The notes beneath the pieces are model-generated. The model was not told the DNA's origin. It made no database searches and saw only the letters and a program-made list of their open reading frames with translations. Position numbers and translations under genes: made by a program. A stretch of 64,000 nt of DNA from Halobacterium hubeiense (GTDB lineage: Archaea; Halobacteriota; Halobacteria; Halobacteriales; Halobacteriaceae): NCBI RefSeq assembly GCF_001488575.1, contig NZ_LN831302.1, positions 682,001-746,000 of the forward strand. The letters run 5' to 3'. Positions within the stretch are counted from its first letter, which is position 1. Each line of letters opens with the position of its first letter. Below, one piece after another: positions 24,000 to 32,545 of this stretch.

Positions 24000-24271
24000 C
24001 GCTGCTCACCGACATCCTGCTCGGGGGCGCGGCGGCGTTCGTCGTCGTCTCGCTGTCCATCCTCTACCGGGTCGTCAAGGGCCCGACGATGCAGGACCGC
24101 GTCATCGCGGTCAACGCCATCGGGACGAACATCGTCGTGGTCATCGCGCTCGTCGCGGCGGCCACCGGCAACCCGTCGGCGCTGGACATCGCCATCGTGT
24201 ACGCGCTGTTGAACTTCCTGATGAGCATCGCCATCTCGAAGTTCACCGTCGAGCGGGGTGGTGTGCTGTGA
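23996..24271 (+). CDS. mrpF: Mrp antiporter subunit F
   Basis: This 91-residue protein has three membrane helices, and the stretch Y-R-V-V-K-G-P-T-M-Q-D-R-V-I-A-V-N-A-I-G-T that marks MrpF. The start is GTG, overlapping the mrpE stop by 4 bp (GTGA). It is a small membrane subunit needed to assemble the antiporter complex. Confidence 0.93.
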   Translation: MTLLTDILLGGAAAFVVVSLSILYRVVKGPTMQDRVIAVNAIGTNIVVVIALVAAATGNPSALDIAIVYALLNFLMSIAISKFTVERGGVL

Positions 24272-24585
24272 CGCCCCGCGAGATTGCGGTGCTGGCGCTG
24301 GTCGCCGGCGGCGCGTTCTTCGCGTTCGTCGCGGCGGTCGGGCTCCTCCGACTGCCCGACGTCTACACGCGGGCCCACGCCGCCTCGAAGAGCGACACGC
24401 TCGGCGCCGGCCTCGCGCTCGCGGCGGTCGCCGCCACGTTCGGCTTCGACCTCTCCAGCGCGAAGGCCGCGCTGCTCGTCCTGTTCATGTTCATCACGAA
24501 CCCGACCGCGGCCCACGCCATCGCGCGCGCCGCCGCCGACCAGGGCATCGAACCGTGGACGACCGAGGAGGGTGACAGCGAATGA
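24268..24585 (+). CDS. mrpG: Mrp antiporter subunit G
   Basis: This 105-residue protein has three membrane helices and the MrpG signature G-L-L-R-L-P-D-V-Y-T-R-x-H-A-A-S-K-S-D-T-L-G. The start is GTG, overlapping the mrpF stop in GTGA. The acidic C-terminal tail (E-P-W-T-T-E-E) is a haloarchaeal feature. Confidence 0.94.
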   Translation: MTPREIAVLALVAGGAFFAFVAAVGLLRLPDVYTRAHAASKSDTLGAGLALAAVAATFGFDLSSAKAALLVLFMFITNPTAAHAIARAAADQGIEPWTTEEGDSE

Positions 24586-25112
24586 ACTTCGAACTCCCGC
24601 TCATCGCGTTCGTGCTCGCGTCCGCGCTGGCGACCGCCGTCCTCCGGGACGTGCTCGGCGCCATCATCGCGTTCGCGACGTACAGCCTCGGCATCGCCGT
24701 CGTCTGGGTGGTGCTGCAGGCGCCCGACGTCGGCCTCACGGAGGCCGCGGTCGGCGCCGGCGTCACCACCGTGCTGTTCCTGTTGACCATCGCGAAGACG
24801 GTGCGGCCGTCCGGGGACCGGCTGCTCGAACGGCTCGACGTGCCCGCGCTCGCCGTCGCCGTGCTGTTCGTCGCCGTGCTGGCGACGACGCTCACCGACC
24901 TCCCCGCTATCGGCGACCCGGACAACGTCGTCATCACGTCGGAGGTCACGACCTACTACCTCGAGAACGCGTACAAGGAAGCCGGCGTGAAGAACGCCGT
25001 CACTGCCGTCCTCGCGGCGTACCGCGGGTTCGACACGCTCGGCGAGGCGGTCGTCGTCTACTCGGCGGGCGTCGGACTGCTCGTCGTGCTCAAGAAGGAG
25101 GTGTTCGCATGA
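24582..25112 (+). CDS. MrpA C-terminal-type (DUF4040) antiporter subunit
   Basis: This 176-residue protein has about six membrane helices. It matches the DUF4040 domain that in bacteria is fused to the end of MrpA: A-P-D-V-G-L-T-E-A-A-V-G-A-G in the first half and Y-R-G-F-D-T-L-G-E-A-V-V near the end, the latter related to the E-F-R-A-Y-D-T-L-G-E motif. So MrpA is split in this genome, with the long antiporter-like part elsewhere in the operon. It overlaps mrpG and the next gene by 4 bp each. Confidence 0.88.
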   Translation: MNFELPLIAFVLASALATAVLRDVLGAIIAFATYSLGIAVVWVVLQAPDVGLTEAAVGAGVTTVLFLLTIAKTVRPSGDRLLERLDVPALAVAVLFVAVLATTLTDLPAIGDPDNVVITSEVTTYYLENAYKEAGVKNAVTAVLAAYRGFDTLGEAVVVYSAGVGLLVVLKKEVFA

Positions 25113-25597
25113 GCCAGTCTAACTCCGAGAGCGACCTTGAGGCCGCCGAGACCGCCGACGACCTGCGCTCGTACGTCGAGAGCCCCATCATCATGGCGAC
25201 GGTGCGCGTCGTCGCGCCGTTCGTGTTCACGTACGGCCTCTACCTGATGTTCCACGGCGCCGACTCCTCCGGCGGCGGGTTCCAGGGCGGCGTCGTCGTC
25301 GCCACGGTGATGTTGATGCTCGGCATCGCGTTCGGCATCGACCCGCTACGGGAGTGGGTCGGGGAATCGACGCTCGTGCTCGTCGTCGTCGGCGGCGTCG
25401 CGGCGTTCGTCGCCATCGGCGTCGGCACCGTCGTCGCGGGCGGCGGCTTCCTCGACTACTCGGCGTACGGCATCCACCACGCCAGCAAGTACGGCATCGA
25501 AGCGGTGGAACTGTTCATCGGCGTCATCGTCGCGAGCACCATCACCGGGTTGTTCTTCGCCATCGACGCCGGCAAGGACGGAGGTGACAACGAATGA
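25109..25597 (+). CDS. mrpB: Mrp antiporter subunit B
   Basis: This 162-residue protein has an acidic N-terminus of about 25 residues, then four membrane helices. G-A-D-S-S-G-G-G-F-Q-G-G-V-V and Y-G-I-E-A-V-E-L-F-I-G are MrpB/MnhB hallmarks. It overlaps the DUF4040 gene by 4 bp (ATGA). It is a structural subunit of the cation channel region. Confidence 0.94.
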   Translation: MSQSNSESDLEAAETADDLRSYVESPIIMATVRVVAPFVFTYGLYLMFHGADSSGGGFQGGVVVATVMLMLGIAFGIDPLREWVGESTLVLVVVGGVAAFVAIGVGTVVAGGGFLDYSAYGIHHASKYGIEAVELFIGVIVASTITGLFFAIDAGKDGGDNE

Positions 25598-25950
25598 TAG
25601 ACCTACTCGTCACCCGGGACTACTACGTCGCGGCGTTCCTGCTGTTGGGCATCGGGACGTACGTGATGATAGCCGCCGGGAACTTCGTGAAGAAAGTCAT
25701 CGGCATGAACATCTTCCAGACCGGCATCTTCCTGTTCTTCATCGCGTCGGCGTACCTCGAAGGCGGGACGGCGCCCGTGCTGAGCGACGGCGGCCCGTAC
25801 GTCAGTCCGCTGCCGCACGTGCTCATCCTCACCGCCATCGTCGTCGGCGTCGCGCTGACGGCGGTCGCGCTCGGGATGATCGTCCGCATCTACGCGGAGT
25901 ACGGCACGCTCACCGAGGACACCCTCAAGGAGGTGCGCAACAGTGAGTGA
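25594..25950 (+). CDS. mrpC: Mrp antiporter subunit C (NuoK-like)
   Basis: This 118-residue protein has three membrane helices and resembles NuoK of complex I: I-G-M-N-I-F-Q-T-G-I-F-L-F in the second helix and P-Y-V-S-P-L-P-H-V-L-I-L-T-A-I-V in the third. It overlaps mrpB by 4 bp and mrpD by 8 bp. Confidence 0.95.
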   Translation: MIDLLVTRDYYVAAFLLLGIGTYVMIAAGNFVKKVIGMNIFQTGIFLFFIASAYLEGGTAPVLSDGGPYVSPLPHVLILTAIVVGVALTAVALGMIVRIYAEYGTLTEDTLKEVRNSE

Positions 25951-27430
25951 CCTCGTCGCGCTCGCGGTCGTCGTCCCCATCGTCGGGTCGCTCGCGGCGT
26001 TCGTCGCTGGGGTCGCGCGCTCGGAGAGCGGCTGGCCGGTCGCGGTCGTCGCGTGCCTCGTCCAGCTCGCGGTCGCCGCGCAGCTCGCGGTGACAGCGTT
26101 CACCGACGGCACCATCAACTACGTCGTCGGCGGCTTCGAGGCGCCGTACGGCATCGAACTCGTCGTCGACGGGCTCTCCGCGACGATGATAGTCCTGATT
26201 GCGGTCGTCTCGCTTGGCGTGCTCGCGTACGCCCGCCGCGCCGGCCCGCGCTCGAACCCGTTCTACGCGGTGTACCTGCTGTTGGTCACCGGTCTGACCG
26301 GGATGAGCGTCACCGCCGACCTGTTCAACATGTACGTCTTCCTCGAAATCACGGGGCTGGCGGCGTACGCGCTCGTCGCCAGCGGCGACCGCGGCCGGTC
26401 GGCGGTCGCGGCGCTGAAGTACCTGCTCGTGGGGACGGTCGGCGCGTCCCTGTTCCTGCTCGGCGTCGGGTACGCGTACATCGACACCGGGACGCTGAAC
26501 ATGGCCGACCTCGGCATGAAACTCGCCGAGAACGGCTACGACGCGACGCTCACGCAGGCAGCGTTCGCGTTCATCGTCGTCGGCCTGTTCATCAAGGTCG
26601 CGGTGTTCCCGCTGCACACGTGGCAGCCCGACGCGTACGCGGGCGCCCCGGACAGCGTCAGCGCGTTCATCTCCGCGCTCGTCTCCACGGTCGCGGCGTA
26701 CGCGCTGTTGCGCATCGTCTACACGGTGTTCGGCGCCGCGTTCCTCGCGAACAACGAACTGGCGAACGTCATCCTCGTCGGCGGCGCCGTCGTCAGCATC
26801 GTCGTCGGCAGCCTGCTCGCAATCTCGCAGTCCGAAGTCAAGCGGATGCTGGCGTACTCGTCGGTCTCGCAGTTCGGGCTCGTGGTCGCCGCCATCTCCA
26901 TCGGGAACGTCACCGCGCTGATGGGCGCGGCCGTCCACCTCGTCGGCCACGCCATCATGAAGGGCGGGCTGTTCCTCACCGCGGGGCTGGTCGCCACGGA
27001 GACCGGCGCGCGCCGCGTCGAGGAGTTCGACGGGCTCGTCCAGCGCTCCCCACTCGGCGCGGGCGCGTTCGGCGCGCTCGCGGTGGCGATGGTCGGCATC
27101 CCGCCGACGATTGGCTTCGCGGGCAAGTGGTACGTCGCCGTCGGCGCCGCCGAGTCGGGGTCGTGGGCGCTGCTCGCGGTCATCGTCGGGAGCACGCTCC
27201 TGACGCTGGCGTACTTCGCGCGGCTCGTCGAGCGGATGTTCTTCCGCGAGCCCAGCGACGACCTCGAACCCGCCGGCGAGGCGGTCGCCGACGGCGGCGA
27301 GACCGCCGGCGTCTCCCTCGGGATGCAGGCGGCGGTCGTCGCCGCGGTCGTCGCCGCGGTCGCGCTCGGGTTCGCGGTGTTCGGCTACAGTGACCAGCTC
27401 CGACCGACCATCGAGGTGCTCCTCTCATGA
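25943..27430 (+). CDS. mrpD: Mrp antiporter subunit D, first copy (NuoN/M-like)
   Basis: This 495-residue protein has about 14 membrane helices of the proton-conducting antiporter family. Key charged residues seen are a glutamate in N-M-Y-V-F-L-E-I-T-G (the helix 5 Glu) and the lysine in L-F-I-K-V-A-V-F-P-L-H-T-W-Q-P-D-A, which with a histidine pair H-L-V-G-H-A-I-M-K-G make up the transmembrane proton path. The start is GTG, inside the end of mrpC. It is the best match to canonical MrpD of the three paralogues in this operon. Confidence 0.95.
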   Translation: MSDLVALAVVVPIVGSLAAFVAGVARSESGWPVAVVACLVQLAVAAQLAVTAFTDGTINYVVGGFEAPYGIELVVDGLSATMIVLIAVVSLGVLAYARRAGPRSNPFYAVYLLLVTGLTGMSVTADLFNMYVFLEITGLAAYALVASGDRGRSAVAALKYLLVGTVGASLFLLGVGYAYIDTGTLNMADLGMKLAENGYDATLTQAAFAFIVVGLFIKVAVFPLHTWQPDAYAGAPDSVSAFISALVSTVAAYALLRIVYTVFGAAFLANNELANVILVGGAVVSIVVGSLLAISQSEVKRMLAYSSVSQFGLVVAAISIGNVTALMGAAVHLVGHAIMKGGLFLTAGLVATETGARRVEEFDGLVQRSPLGAGAFGALAVAMVGIPPTIGFAGKWYVAVGAAESGSWALLAVIVGSTLLTLAYFARLVERMFFREPSDDLEPAGEAVADGGETAGVSLGMQAAVVAAVVAAVALGFAVFGYSDQLRPTIEVLLS

Positions 27431-29043
27431 CTGAAATCACTTCCATCCGGCCGCTCGCTGCGGTGCTCGTGTCGGCGGTCGCGGTCGCGCCGATTCTGGC
27501 GTCCCGCGGCCGGCAGAACGTCCGCGAGGCGTGGACGGTGCTGGCGGCGCTGGCGAAGTTCGGGCTGGTGGCCAGCATGGTGCCGGCCGCCCTCGCCGGC
27601 GACGTCTACGTCACCGAGCTCGGGACGTTCGTCCCGGGCGTGAAGTTCACTCTCCAGGCGGACGCGCTCGGCCTGCTGTTCGCGCTGCTGGCGAGCACTC
27701 TCTGGATCGTCACGAGCTTCTACAGCATGGGCTACATGCGGGGGCTCGACGAAGACCACCAGACGCGGTACTTCGCGTCGTTCGCCGGCAGCGTCTCCGC
27801 CGCCGTCGGCGTCGCGTTCGCGTCGAACCTCGTCGTCCTCTACGTGTTCTACGAGCTGCTGACGGTCGCGACGTACCCGCTGGTCGCCCACGACGGCACC
27901 GACGAGGCGCGCGCCGCCGGCCGCAAGTACCTCGCGTACACGTTCGGCGGCGGCGTCGCCGTGCTCGCCGGGACGCTGCTGGTCTACCAGCTCACGGGGA
28001 CGGTGGCGTTCACGACCGGCGGCATCGGCGACCTCGCGACCGCCGACCCGACGCTCGCTCGCGCGGTGTTCGCGCTGCTGGTCACCGGCTTCGGCGTGAA
28101 GGCCGCGCTGATGCCGATGCACTCGTGGCTCCCGGACGCGATGGTCGCGCCGACGCCCGTCTCGGGGCTGCTGCACGCGGTTGCGGTCGTCAAGTCCGGC
28201 GTGTTCGGCATCGCGCGCGTCCTGCTGGACGTCTTCGGCATCGACCTCGTCGCGGAACTCGGGGTCGGCGGCGTGCTCGCGGCGGTCGCCGCGTTCACGC
28301 TCGTGGTCGCCAGCGTCATCGCGCTCCGACAGGACCACCTCAAGCGCCGGCTCGCGTTCTCCACGATTAGCCAGCTGTCGTACATCGTGCTCGGCATCGC
28401 GGTCGCTGGCGCCATCGGCTCCGGCGACGCCGCGAAGTGGGCGCTCGTCGGCGGCCTCCTGCACATCCCGGCGCACGCGTTCATGAAGCTCACCCTGTTC
28501 TTCTGCGCGGGCGCGGTCCACGTCGAGACCCACACCGACTACATCTCCGAGATGGCGGGCATCGGCAAGCGGATGCCGCTCACGATGGGCGCGTTCGCCG
28601 TCGCCGCCGCCGGCATGGCCGGCATCCCGCTCATCGCGGGGTTCGTCAGCAAGTACTTCCTGCTCATCGGAACCGTCTCCGGGGGCTACCTCGCGTTCAC
28701 CGGCGCGCTGTTGCTCTCGGGCATCCTGAACATCGCGTACTTCTGGCCGGTCGTCTACACCGCGTTCTTCGAGAGCGCCGACGGCGCCGACGGGAAGCCG
28801 CTCGTCTCCAGCCCGTTCGGCGGCCGCTCCACGAGTGAAGTCAGGGCCGACGGCGGCCACGACCACGGCCACGGCGCGTTCGAGCGCCGCGCGCCGAACG
28901 GCGCGGAGTCGACGTGGTTCGTCCTCGCGCCGATTCTGTTCGCGGCCGCCGGCTCCGTCGTGCTCGGCGTCGTGCCGGACGCCGCGGTGTTCCTCCAGCT
29001 CGTGCGTGAGGTCGCCGACGCCGCCGTGGGGGTGATGGTCTGA
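27427..29043 (+). CDS. Mrp antiporter subunit D-like, second copy
   Basis: A second antiporter-like subunit of 538 residues with the same family pattern. V-L-Y-V-F-Y-E-L-L-T-V holds the helix Glu; G-V-K-A-A-L-M-P-M-H-S-W-L-P-D-A and H-A-F-M-K-L-T-L-F-F hold the Lys/His path. A His/Gly-rich loop (G-H-D-H-G-H-G) near residue 480 may bind metal or simply be a spacer. It is coupled to mrpD by a 4 bp overlap and shares its last base with the next start (TGATG). Confidence 0.92.
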   Translation: MTEITSIRPLAAVLVSAVAVAPILASRGRQNVREAWTVLAALAKFGLVASMVPAALAGDVYVTELGTFVPGVKFTLQADALGLLFALLASTLWIVTSFYSMGYMRGLDEDHQTRYFASFAGSVSAAVGVAFASNLVVLYVFYELLTVATYPLVAHDGTDEARAAGRKYLAYTFGGGVAVLAGTLLVYQLTGTVAFTTGGIGDLATADPTLARAVFALLVTGFGVKAALMPMHSWLPDAMVAPTPVSGLLHAVAVVKSGVFGIARVLLDVFGIDLVAELGVGGVLAAVAAFTLVVASVIALRQDHLKRRLAFSTISQLSYIVLGIAVAGAIGSGDAAKWALVGGLLHIPAHAFMKLTLFFCAGAVHVETHTDYISEMAGIGKRMPLTMGAFAVAAAGMAGIPLIAGFVSKYFLLIGTVSGGYLAFTGALLLSGILNIAYFWPVVYTAFFESADGADGKPLVSSPFGGRSTSEVRADGGHDHGHGAFERRAPNGAESTWFVLAPILFAAAGSVVLGVVPDAAVFLQLVREVADAAVGVMV

Positions 29044-30815
29044 TGGACGCAATCGTCCCGCCGTTCGTCCCCGTCCTGCTGGCGGCGCTGTTGCTGCCGT
29101 TCCTCGGGCGCCGCGTCGGCCACGCCGTCGGCGCGCTCGCCAGCGCCGCCGTCGTCCCCTACGTCTGGCTGGTCGCCGAGGGCGCGCACTTCCAGACCCA
29201 CCTGTTCGGGTTCAAGGCCGTGCTGTTCAACGTCGACCCCTTCTCGACGCTGATGGGGCTCATCTTCGGGTTCATCGGCGCCGCCGGCGTGCTGTACTCG
29301 TACGCCAGCGACGCCGACAACCTCCAGACCGCGTTCGCGCTCGGCTACGTGGGCACGAGCCTGGGCGCCGTCTTCGGCGGCGACTGGCTCACGCTCATCT
29401 TCTTCTGGGAGCTGATGGCCGTCACCAGCACGCTGTTGGTGTGGCATTACGGCGGGAAGGCCGTCCGCGCAGGCTTCCGGTACGCGCTCGCGCACGGCAT
29501 CGGCGGCACGCTCCTGCTCGGCGGCATCGTCTGGCACTTCGCCGAAACCGGGACGTTCCTGTTCGCCTCCGTGCCCGGCGGCCCCGAGTCCGGCGGGCTC
29601 GCGGGCCCGGTCGCGCCGATTCTCGGCGCCATCGGCATCGGCGTCAACGTCGGCTTCATCGGGCTGCACGCGTGGCTGCCCGACACCTACCCGCGCCCGC
29701 ACGTCGCCGCCAGCGTCTTCCTCTGCGTGTTCACGACGAAGACCGGCGTCTACGGGATGTACCGCGTGTTCCCGCAGGACGGCAACGTCGCCGTCGCGTA
29801 CATGGGCGGCCTGATGGCCGTCTTCGGCGCGACGATGGCGCTGTTCCAGAACGACATGCGCCGGCTGCTCTCCTACCACATCCAGTCGCAGGTCGGCTAC
29901 ATGGTCGCCGGCGTCGGCATCGGGGGCGCGCTCGCGCAAGCCGGCGCGTTCGCGCACGTCTTCAACCACATCCTCTACAAGGGACTGCTGTTCATGACGG
30001 CGGGCGTCGTCGTCTACCGCACCGGCGAGGAGAGCCTGAAGAAGCTCGGCGGACTCGCCCGCGAGATGCCGATTACCGCGGGCGCGTTCACCGTCGCCGC
30101 GCTCTCTATCGCGGGCTTCCCCGGCTTCAACGGCTTCGTGAGCAAGGGCATCGTCATCTCCGCGAGCCACTACTCCTTCGAGAAGGGGCCGCTCGTGCTC
30201 GGTGACTTCTACACGCTCGAACTGCTGTTGTTGCTCGGGGGCGTCGGGACGTTCATGTCCTTCATCAAGTTCGGCTACTACGCGTTCTTCCACGGCAGCT
30301 ACGACGGCTCCGTGAAGGACGCCAACCGCGGGCAGTCGGTCGCGATGGTGACCGTCGCGGCGCTGTGCGTGCTCTACGGCGTCTTCGACGGCGCGCTGTT
30401 CGCCATCCTGCCCTACGACGTGACGAGTGACGCGGTCGTCCACCACGTCTACCACACGTACACGGTCCCGCACGTCATCGAAGGCGTGGCGCTCGCCGTG
30501 CTGGGGCTCGTCGGCTTCGTGCTCGTGAAGAAGCCGCTGTCGAAGCTCGGCCGCGTCCCGGACGTCGACAACGCGTACAACCCGCTGACGTTCTACGCCA
30601 CCCGGTATCTGGTGGTCGGCGTCACGGAGCTGTACGCCGCGGTCGACCGCGCGGCCGTCCGCACCGCTGACGCGACCGCCGCGGTCGTCACCGCACCGGG
30701 CGCTGCTGCGGGGCGGCTCGTCGGCGAGGACCGCGTCTCGCTGCGCGCGGACGTGAGCACGAGTCTGTTGCTGGTCGTCGTGGTGGTCGCGCTTGCGCTC
30801 GTGCTCGTGCTGTAA
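29043..30815 (+). CDS. Mrp antiporter subunit D/A-like, third copy (NuoL-like)
   Basis: The longest antiporter-like subunit in the operon, at 590 residues. It has W-E-L-M-A-V-T-S-T-L-L-V-W-H (helix Glu), H-A-W-L-P-D-T-Y-P-R-P-H and F-N-H-I-L-Y-K-G-L-L-F, then an extended C-terminus with extra helices near 440-475 and 570-590. The R-P-H and C-terminal extension resemble the N-terminal part of MrpA/NuoL; together with the DUF4040 gene it could supply what one MrpA protein does in bacteria. It is the last gene of the operon; a 60 bp gap with a new TATA-like box follows. Confidence 0.9.
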   Translation: MDAIVPPFVPVLLAALLLPFLGRRVGHAVGALASAAVVPYVWLVAEGAHFQTHLFGFKAVLFNVDPFSTLMGLIFGFIGAAGVLYSYASDADNLQTAFALGYVGTSLGAVFGGDWLTLIFFWELMAVTSTLLVWHYGGKAVRAGFRYALAHGIGGTLLLGGIVWHFAETGTFLFASVPGGPESGGLAGPVAPILGAIGIGVNVGFIGLHAWLPDTYPRPHVAASVFLCVFTTKTGVYGMYRVFPQDGNVAVAYMGGLMAVFGATMALFQNDMRRLLSYHIQSQVGYMVAGVGIGGALAQAGAFAHVFNHILYKGLLFMTAGVVVYRTGEESLKKLGGLAREMPITAGAFTVAALSIAGFPGFNGFVSKGIVISASHYSFEKGPLVLGDFYTLELLLLLGGVGTFMSFIKFGYYAFFHGSYDGSVKDANRGQSVAMVTVAALCVLYGVFDGALFAILPYDVTSDAVVHHVYHTYTVPHVIEGVALAVLGLVGFVLVKKPLSKLGRVPDVDNAYNPLTFYATRYLVVGVTELYAAVDRAAVRTADATAAVVTAPGAAAGRLVGEDRVSLRADVSTSLLLVVVVVALALVLVL

Positions 30816-30846
30816 CTGTCTCTCACGGTCGCGCTCGTTCCGTCAC

Positions 30847-30853
30847 CTTTTAT
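30847..30853 (+). promoter_or_regulatory. TATA box of the phosphoribosyltransferase gene
   Basis: TTTTATT is centred about 26 bp before the ATG at 30876, separating this gene from the Mrp operon and fitting a leaderless start. Confidence 0.6.
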
Positions 30854-30875
30854 TCGCGGCGCAAGTACTTCCTGC

Positions 30876-31442
30876 ATGGATAGGCTCAAGCAGTCCCTGC
30901 TGGACGCGCCCATCATCGAGAAGGACGGGTACCACTACTTCGTTCACCCAATCAGTGACGGCGTCCCGATGCTGGAGCCGGAGCTGCTGCGGGAGATCGT
31001 CATCCGCATCATCCGGAAGGCGGAGCTCGACGACGTCGACAAGATTGTCACGCCGGCGGCGATGGGCATCCACATCTCCACGGCGGTGTCGCTGATGACC
31101 GACATCCCCATCGTCGTCATCCGCAAGCGCGAGTACGGCCTCCCGGGCGAGGTCGCGCTCAGCCAGCAGACCGGCTACTCGGAGAACGAGATGTACATCA
31201 ACGACGTCGAGGAGGGCGACCGCGTGCTCGTCCTCGACGACGTGCTCTCCACCGGTGGCACCCTGCGCGCCATCACGGACGCCCTCGAACACATCGGCGC
31301 GGACGTCGCGGACGTCCTCGCGGTCATCAAGAAGGCCGGCCCGAACGAACTCGACGACACGGACACGGACGTGAAGACGCTCATCAACGTGGACGTGCAG
31401 GACGGCGACGTCGTCATCGTCGACGCCGAAGGCGACGACTGA
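30876..31442 (+). CDS. hpt: Hypoxanthine/guanine phosphoribosyltransferase-like protein
   Basis: This 188-residue purine salvage enzyme has the PRPP-binding loop [14 protein letters not shown] near residues 113-126. The archaeal family opening [15 protein letters not shown] and the loop [11 protein letters not shown] are both present. Related haloarchaeal proteins are annotated as HGPRTase-like; which base is preferred cannot be decided by eye. It is monocistronic with its own promoter. Confidence 0.92.
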   Translation: MDRLKQSLLDAPIIEKDGYHYFVHPISDGVPMLEPELLREIVIRIIRKAELDDVDKIVTPAAMGIHISTAVSLMTDIPIVVIRKREYGLPGEVALSQQTGYSENEMYINDVEEGDRVLVLDDVLSTGGTLRAITDALEHIGADVADVLAVIKKAGPNELDDTDTDVKTLINVDVQDGDVVIVDAEGDD

Positions 31443-31507
31443 GCCGACTGCCGGCGGAACTCGCGACGTGGCGGGGGCTTTTCCTGCCGACGCTCCTTGA
31501 CTCGTGT

Positions 31508-32188
31508 ATGCCGTCTGCACTATTCGTCGTCAGCGAGGAAGGCTACTGGGGAGAGGAGTGCGTCGAACCGCTCACGACGCTCGACAGCGAGGGCTTCGAC
31601 ATCACGGTCGCGACGCCGAGCGGGTCGCCGCCCGTCCTCGACGAGCGCTCCGCGGACCCCGAAGAGGTCGGCGAGGAGACCGCCGAGTGGGTGCGCGAGG
31701 TCCACGAGAACGACGAGCGGCTCAACGACCCCGTCTCCGTCACGGAGGTCGAGGCCGCCGACTACGACGCAGTCGTCTTCCCCGGCGGCCACGGCACCGC
31801 GTGGGACGTCAATCAGGACGTCCACGCGCGCCGCCTCCTGCGGAACGCCGTGGAGGGCGACAGCGAGAAGGCGCTGGTCGTCTGCCACGCCGTCGGCATC
31901 CTCGCGTTCACGCGGGACAGCGACGACGACTTCCTCGTCGCCGGCCGCGACATCACCGGCTTCCCGAACGAGTGGGAGGAAGGCATCGTCGACGACCACG
32001 ACCGGATGCCCGACGGCCGCAAGCTCCCCTACTGGGTGGAGGACGAAGTGAAGGTCGCGGGCGCGAACTTCGACGCGGAACTGGACGCCGACACCAGCGT
32101 CACCGTGGACGGCGACCTCCTCACCGCGCGCGGCCCCGGTTCGTCCAGCGCCGCCGCCCAGGCGCTCCTCGAGGAACTGGACGCGTAG
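31508..32188 (+). CDS. DJ-1/PfpI-family protein (Hsp31-like glutamine amidotransferase fold)
   Basis: A 226-residue protein. The nucleophile elbow is V-V-C126-H127-A-V-G and the oxyanion region is F-P-G-G-H-G-T-A-W-D (91-100). An acidic residue pair near E-G-Y-W-G-E-E (11-17) fits the Glu that polarises the cysteine in this class. Hsp31-type family members act as chaperone/glyoxalase-like or deglycase enzymes; which applies is not decided. It is followed by a GC-rich inverted repeat and the initiator tRNA gene. A second DJ-1 family gene lies at 59957. Confidence 0.85.
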   Translation: MPSALFVVSEEGYWGEECVEPLTTLDSEGFDITVATPSGSPPVLDERSADPEEVGEETAEWVREVHENDERLNDPVSVTEVEAADYDAVVFPGGHGTAWDVNQDVHARRLLRNAVEGDSEKALVVCHAVGILAFTRDSDDDFLVAGRDITGFPNEWEEGIVDDHDRMPDGRKLPYWVEDEVKVAGANFDAELDADTSVTVDGDLLTARGPGSSSAAAQALLEELDA

Positions 32189-32258
32189 CTGGGGGAGAAC
32201 TCCCACACGGCGTCCGAAACAGAACCCTTAACTGCCGGACCGGGCTACGAAGGAATGC

Positions 32259-32333
32259 AGCGGGATGGGATAGCCAGGAGATTCCGCCGGGCTCATAACC
32301 CGGAGATCGGTGGTTCAAATCCACTTCCCGCTA
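32259..32333 (+). tRNA. Initiator tRNA-Met (CAT)
   Basis: A 75-nt gene. The acceptor stem AGCGGGA pairs with TCCCGCT, giving the A1-T72 pair typical of archaeal initiators, with discriminator A. The anticodon stem CCGGG/CCCGG carries the three G:C pairs of initiators around loop CTCATAA, anticodon CAT at 32294-32296. The T arm is GGTGG-TTCAAAT-CCACT. CCA is not encoded. A TATA-like TTAACT lies about 30 bp upstream. Confidence 0.95.
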
Positions 32334-32335
32334 CT
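32313..32335 (+). repeat. Direct repeat copy 1 (tRNA-Met 3' end plus 2 bp)
   Basis: The 23 bp from the T arm through the acceptor end and the next two bases recur exactly at 32448-32470. This layout is what an att core at a tRNA gene looks like. Confidence 0.85.
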
Positions 32336-32403
32336 CCTCTGATACTCACGCTTCATAGCGTCGCCTCCGTGCGACGCGTCACGTGAGTTGCTGTGAGTTA
32401 GCG

Positions 32404-32470
32404 AAGTGGATTTGAACGAGAGAACCGAGCGCAGCGAGGTTCGCGTAGTTCAAATCCACTTCCCGCTACT
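32404..32470. repeat. 67-bp inverted element ending in a copy of the tRNA-Met 3' end
   Basis: AAGTGGATTTGAAC (32404-32417) is the exact reverse complement of GTTCAAATCCACTT (32448-32461), which itself begins the second direct-repeat copy. Inside are a smaller inverted pair GAACC/GGTTC (422-426 and 438-442 of the 32 kb block) around a GAGCGCAGCGA loop. The whole could fold as a long hairpin. It may be the footprint of an element that integrated at the tRNA gene, or a short dispersed haloarchaeal repeat. The rest of 32189-32545 holds the tRNA and no other gene I can support. Confidence 0.7.
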
Positions 32471-32545
32471 TCTTCCACGAAACCAATCGCGGAGTTTCAT
32501 CTCCACTGTTTTCCCACCACTCTCGTTCCGTAACGTCCCGTTCGT

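Noticed and set aside
32189-32545. Integrated virus or plasmid at the tRNA gene
   Set aside because: Only 112 bp separate the two direct repeats and there is no integrase; at most a footprint remains.
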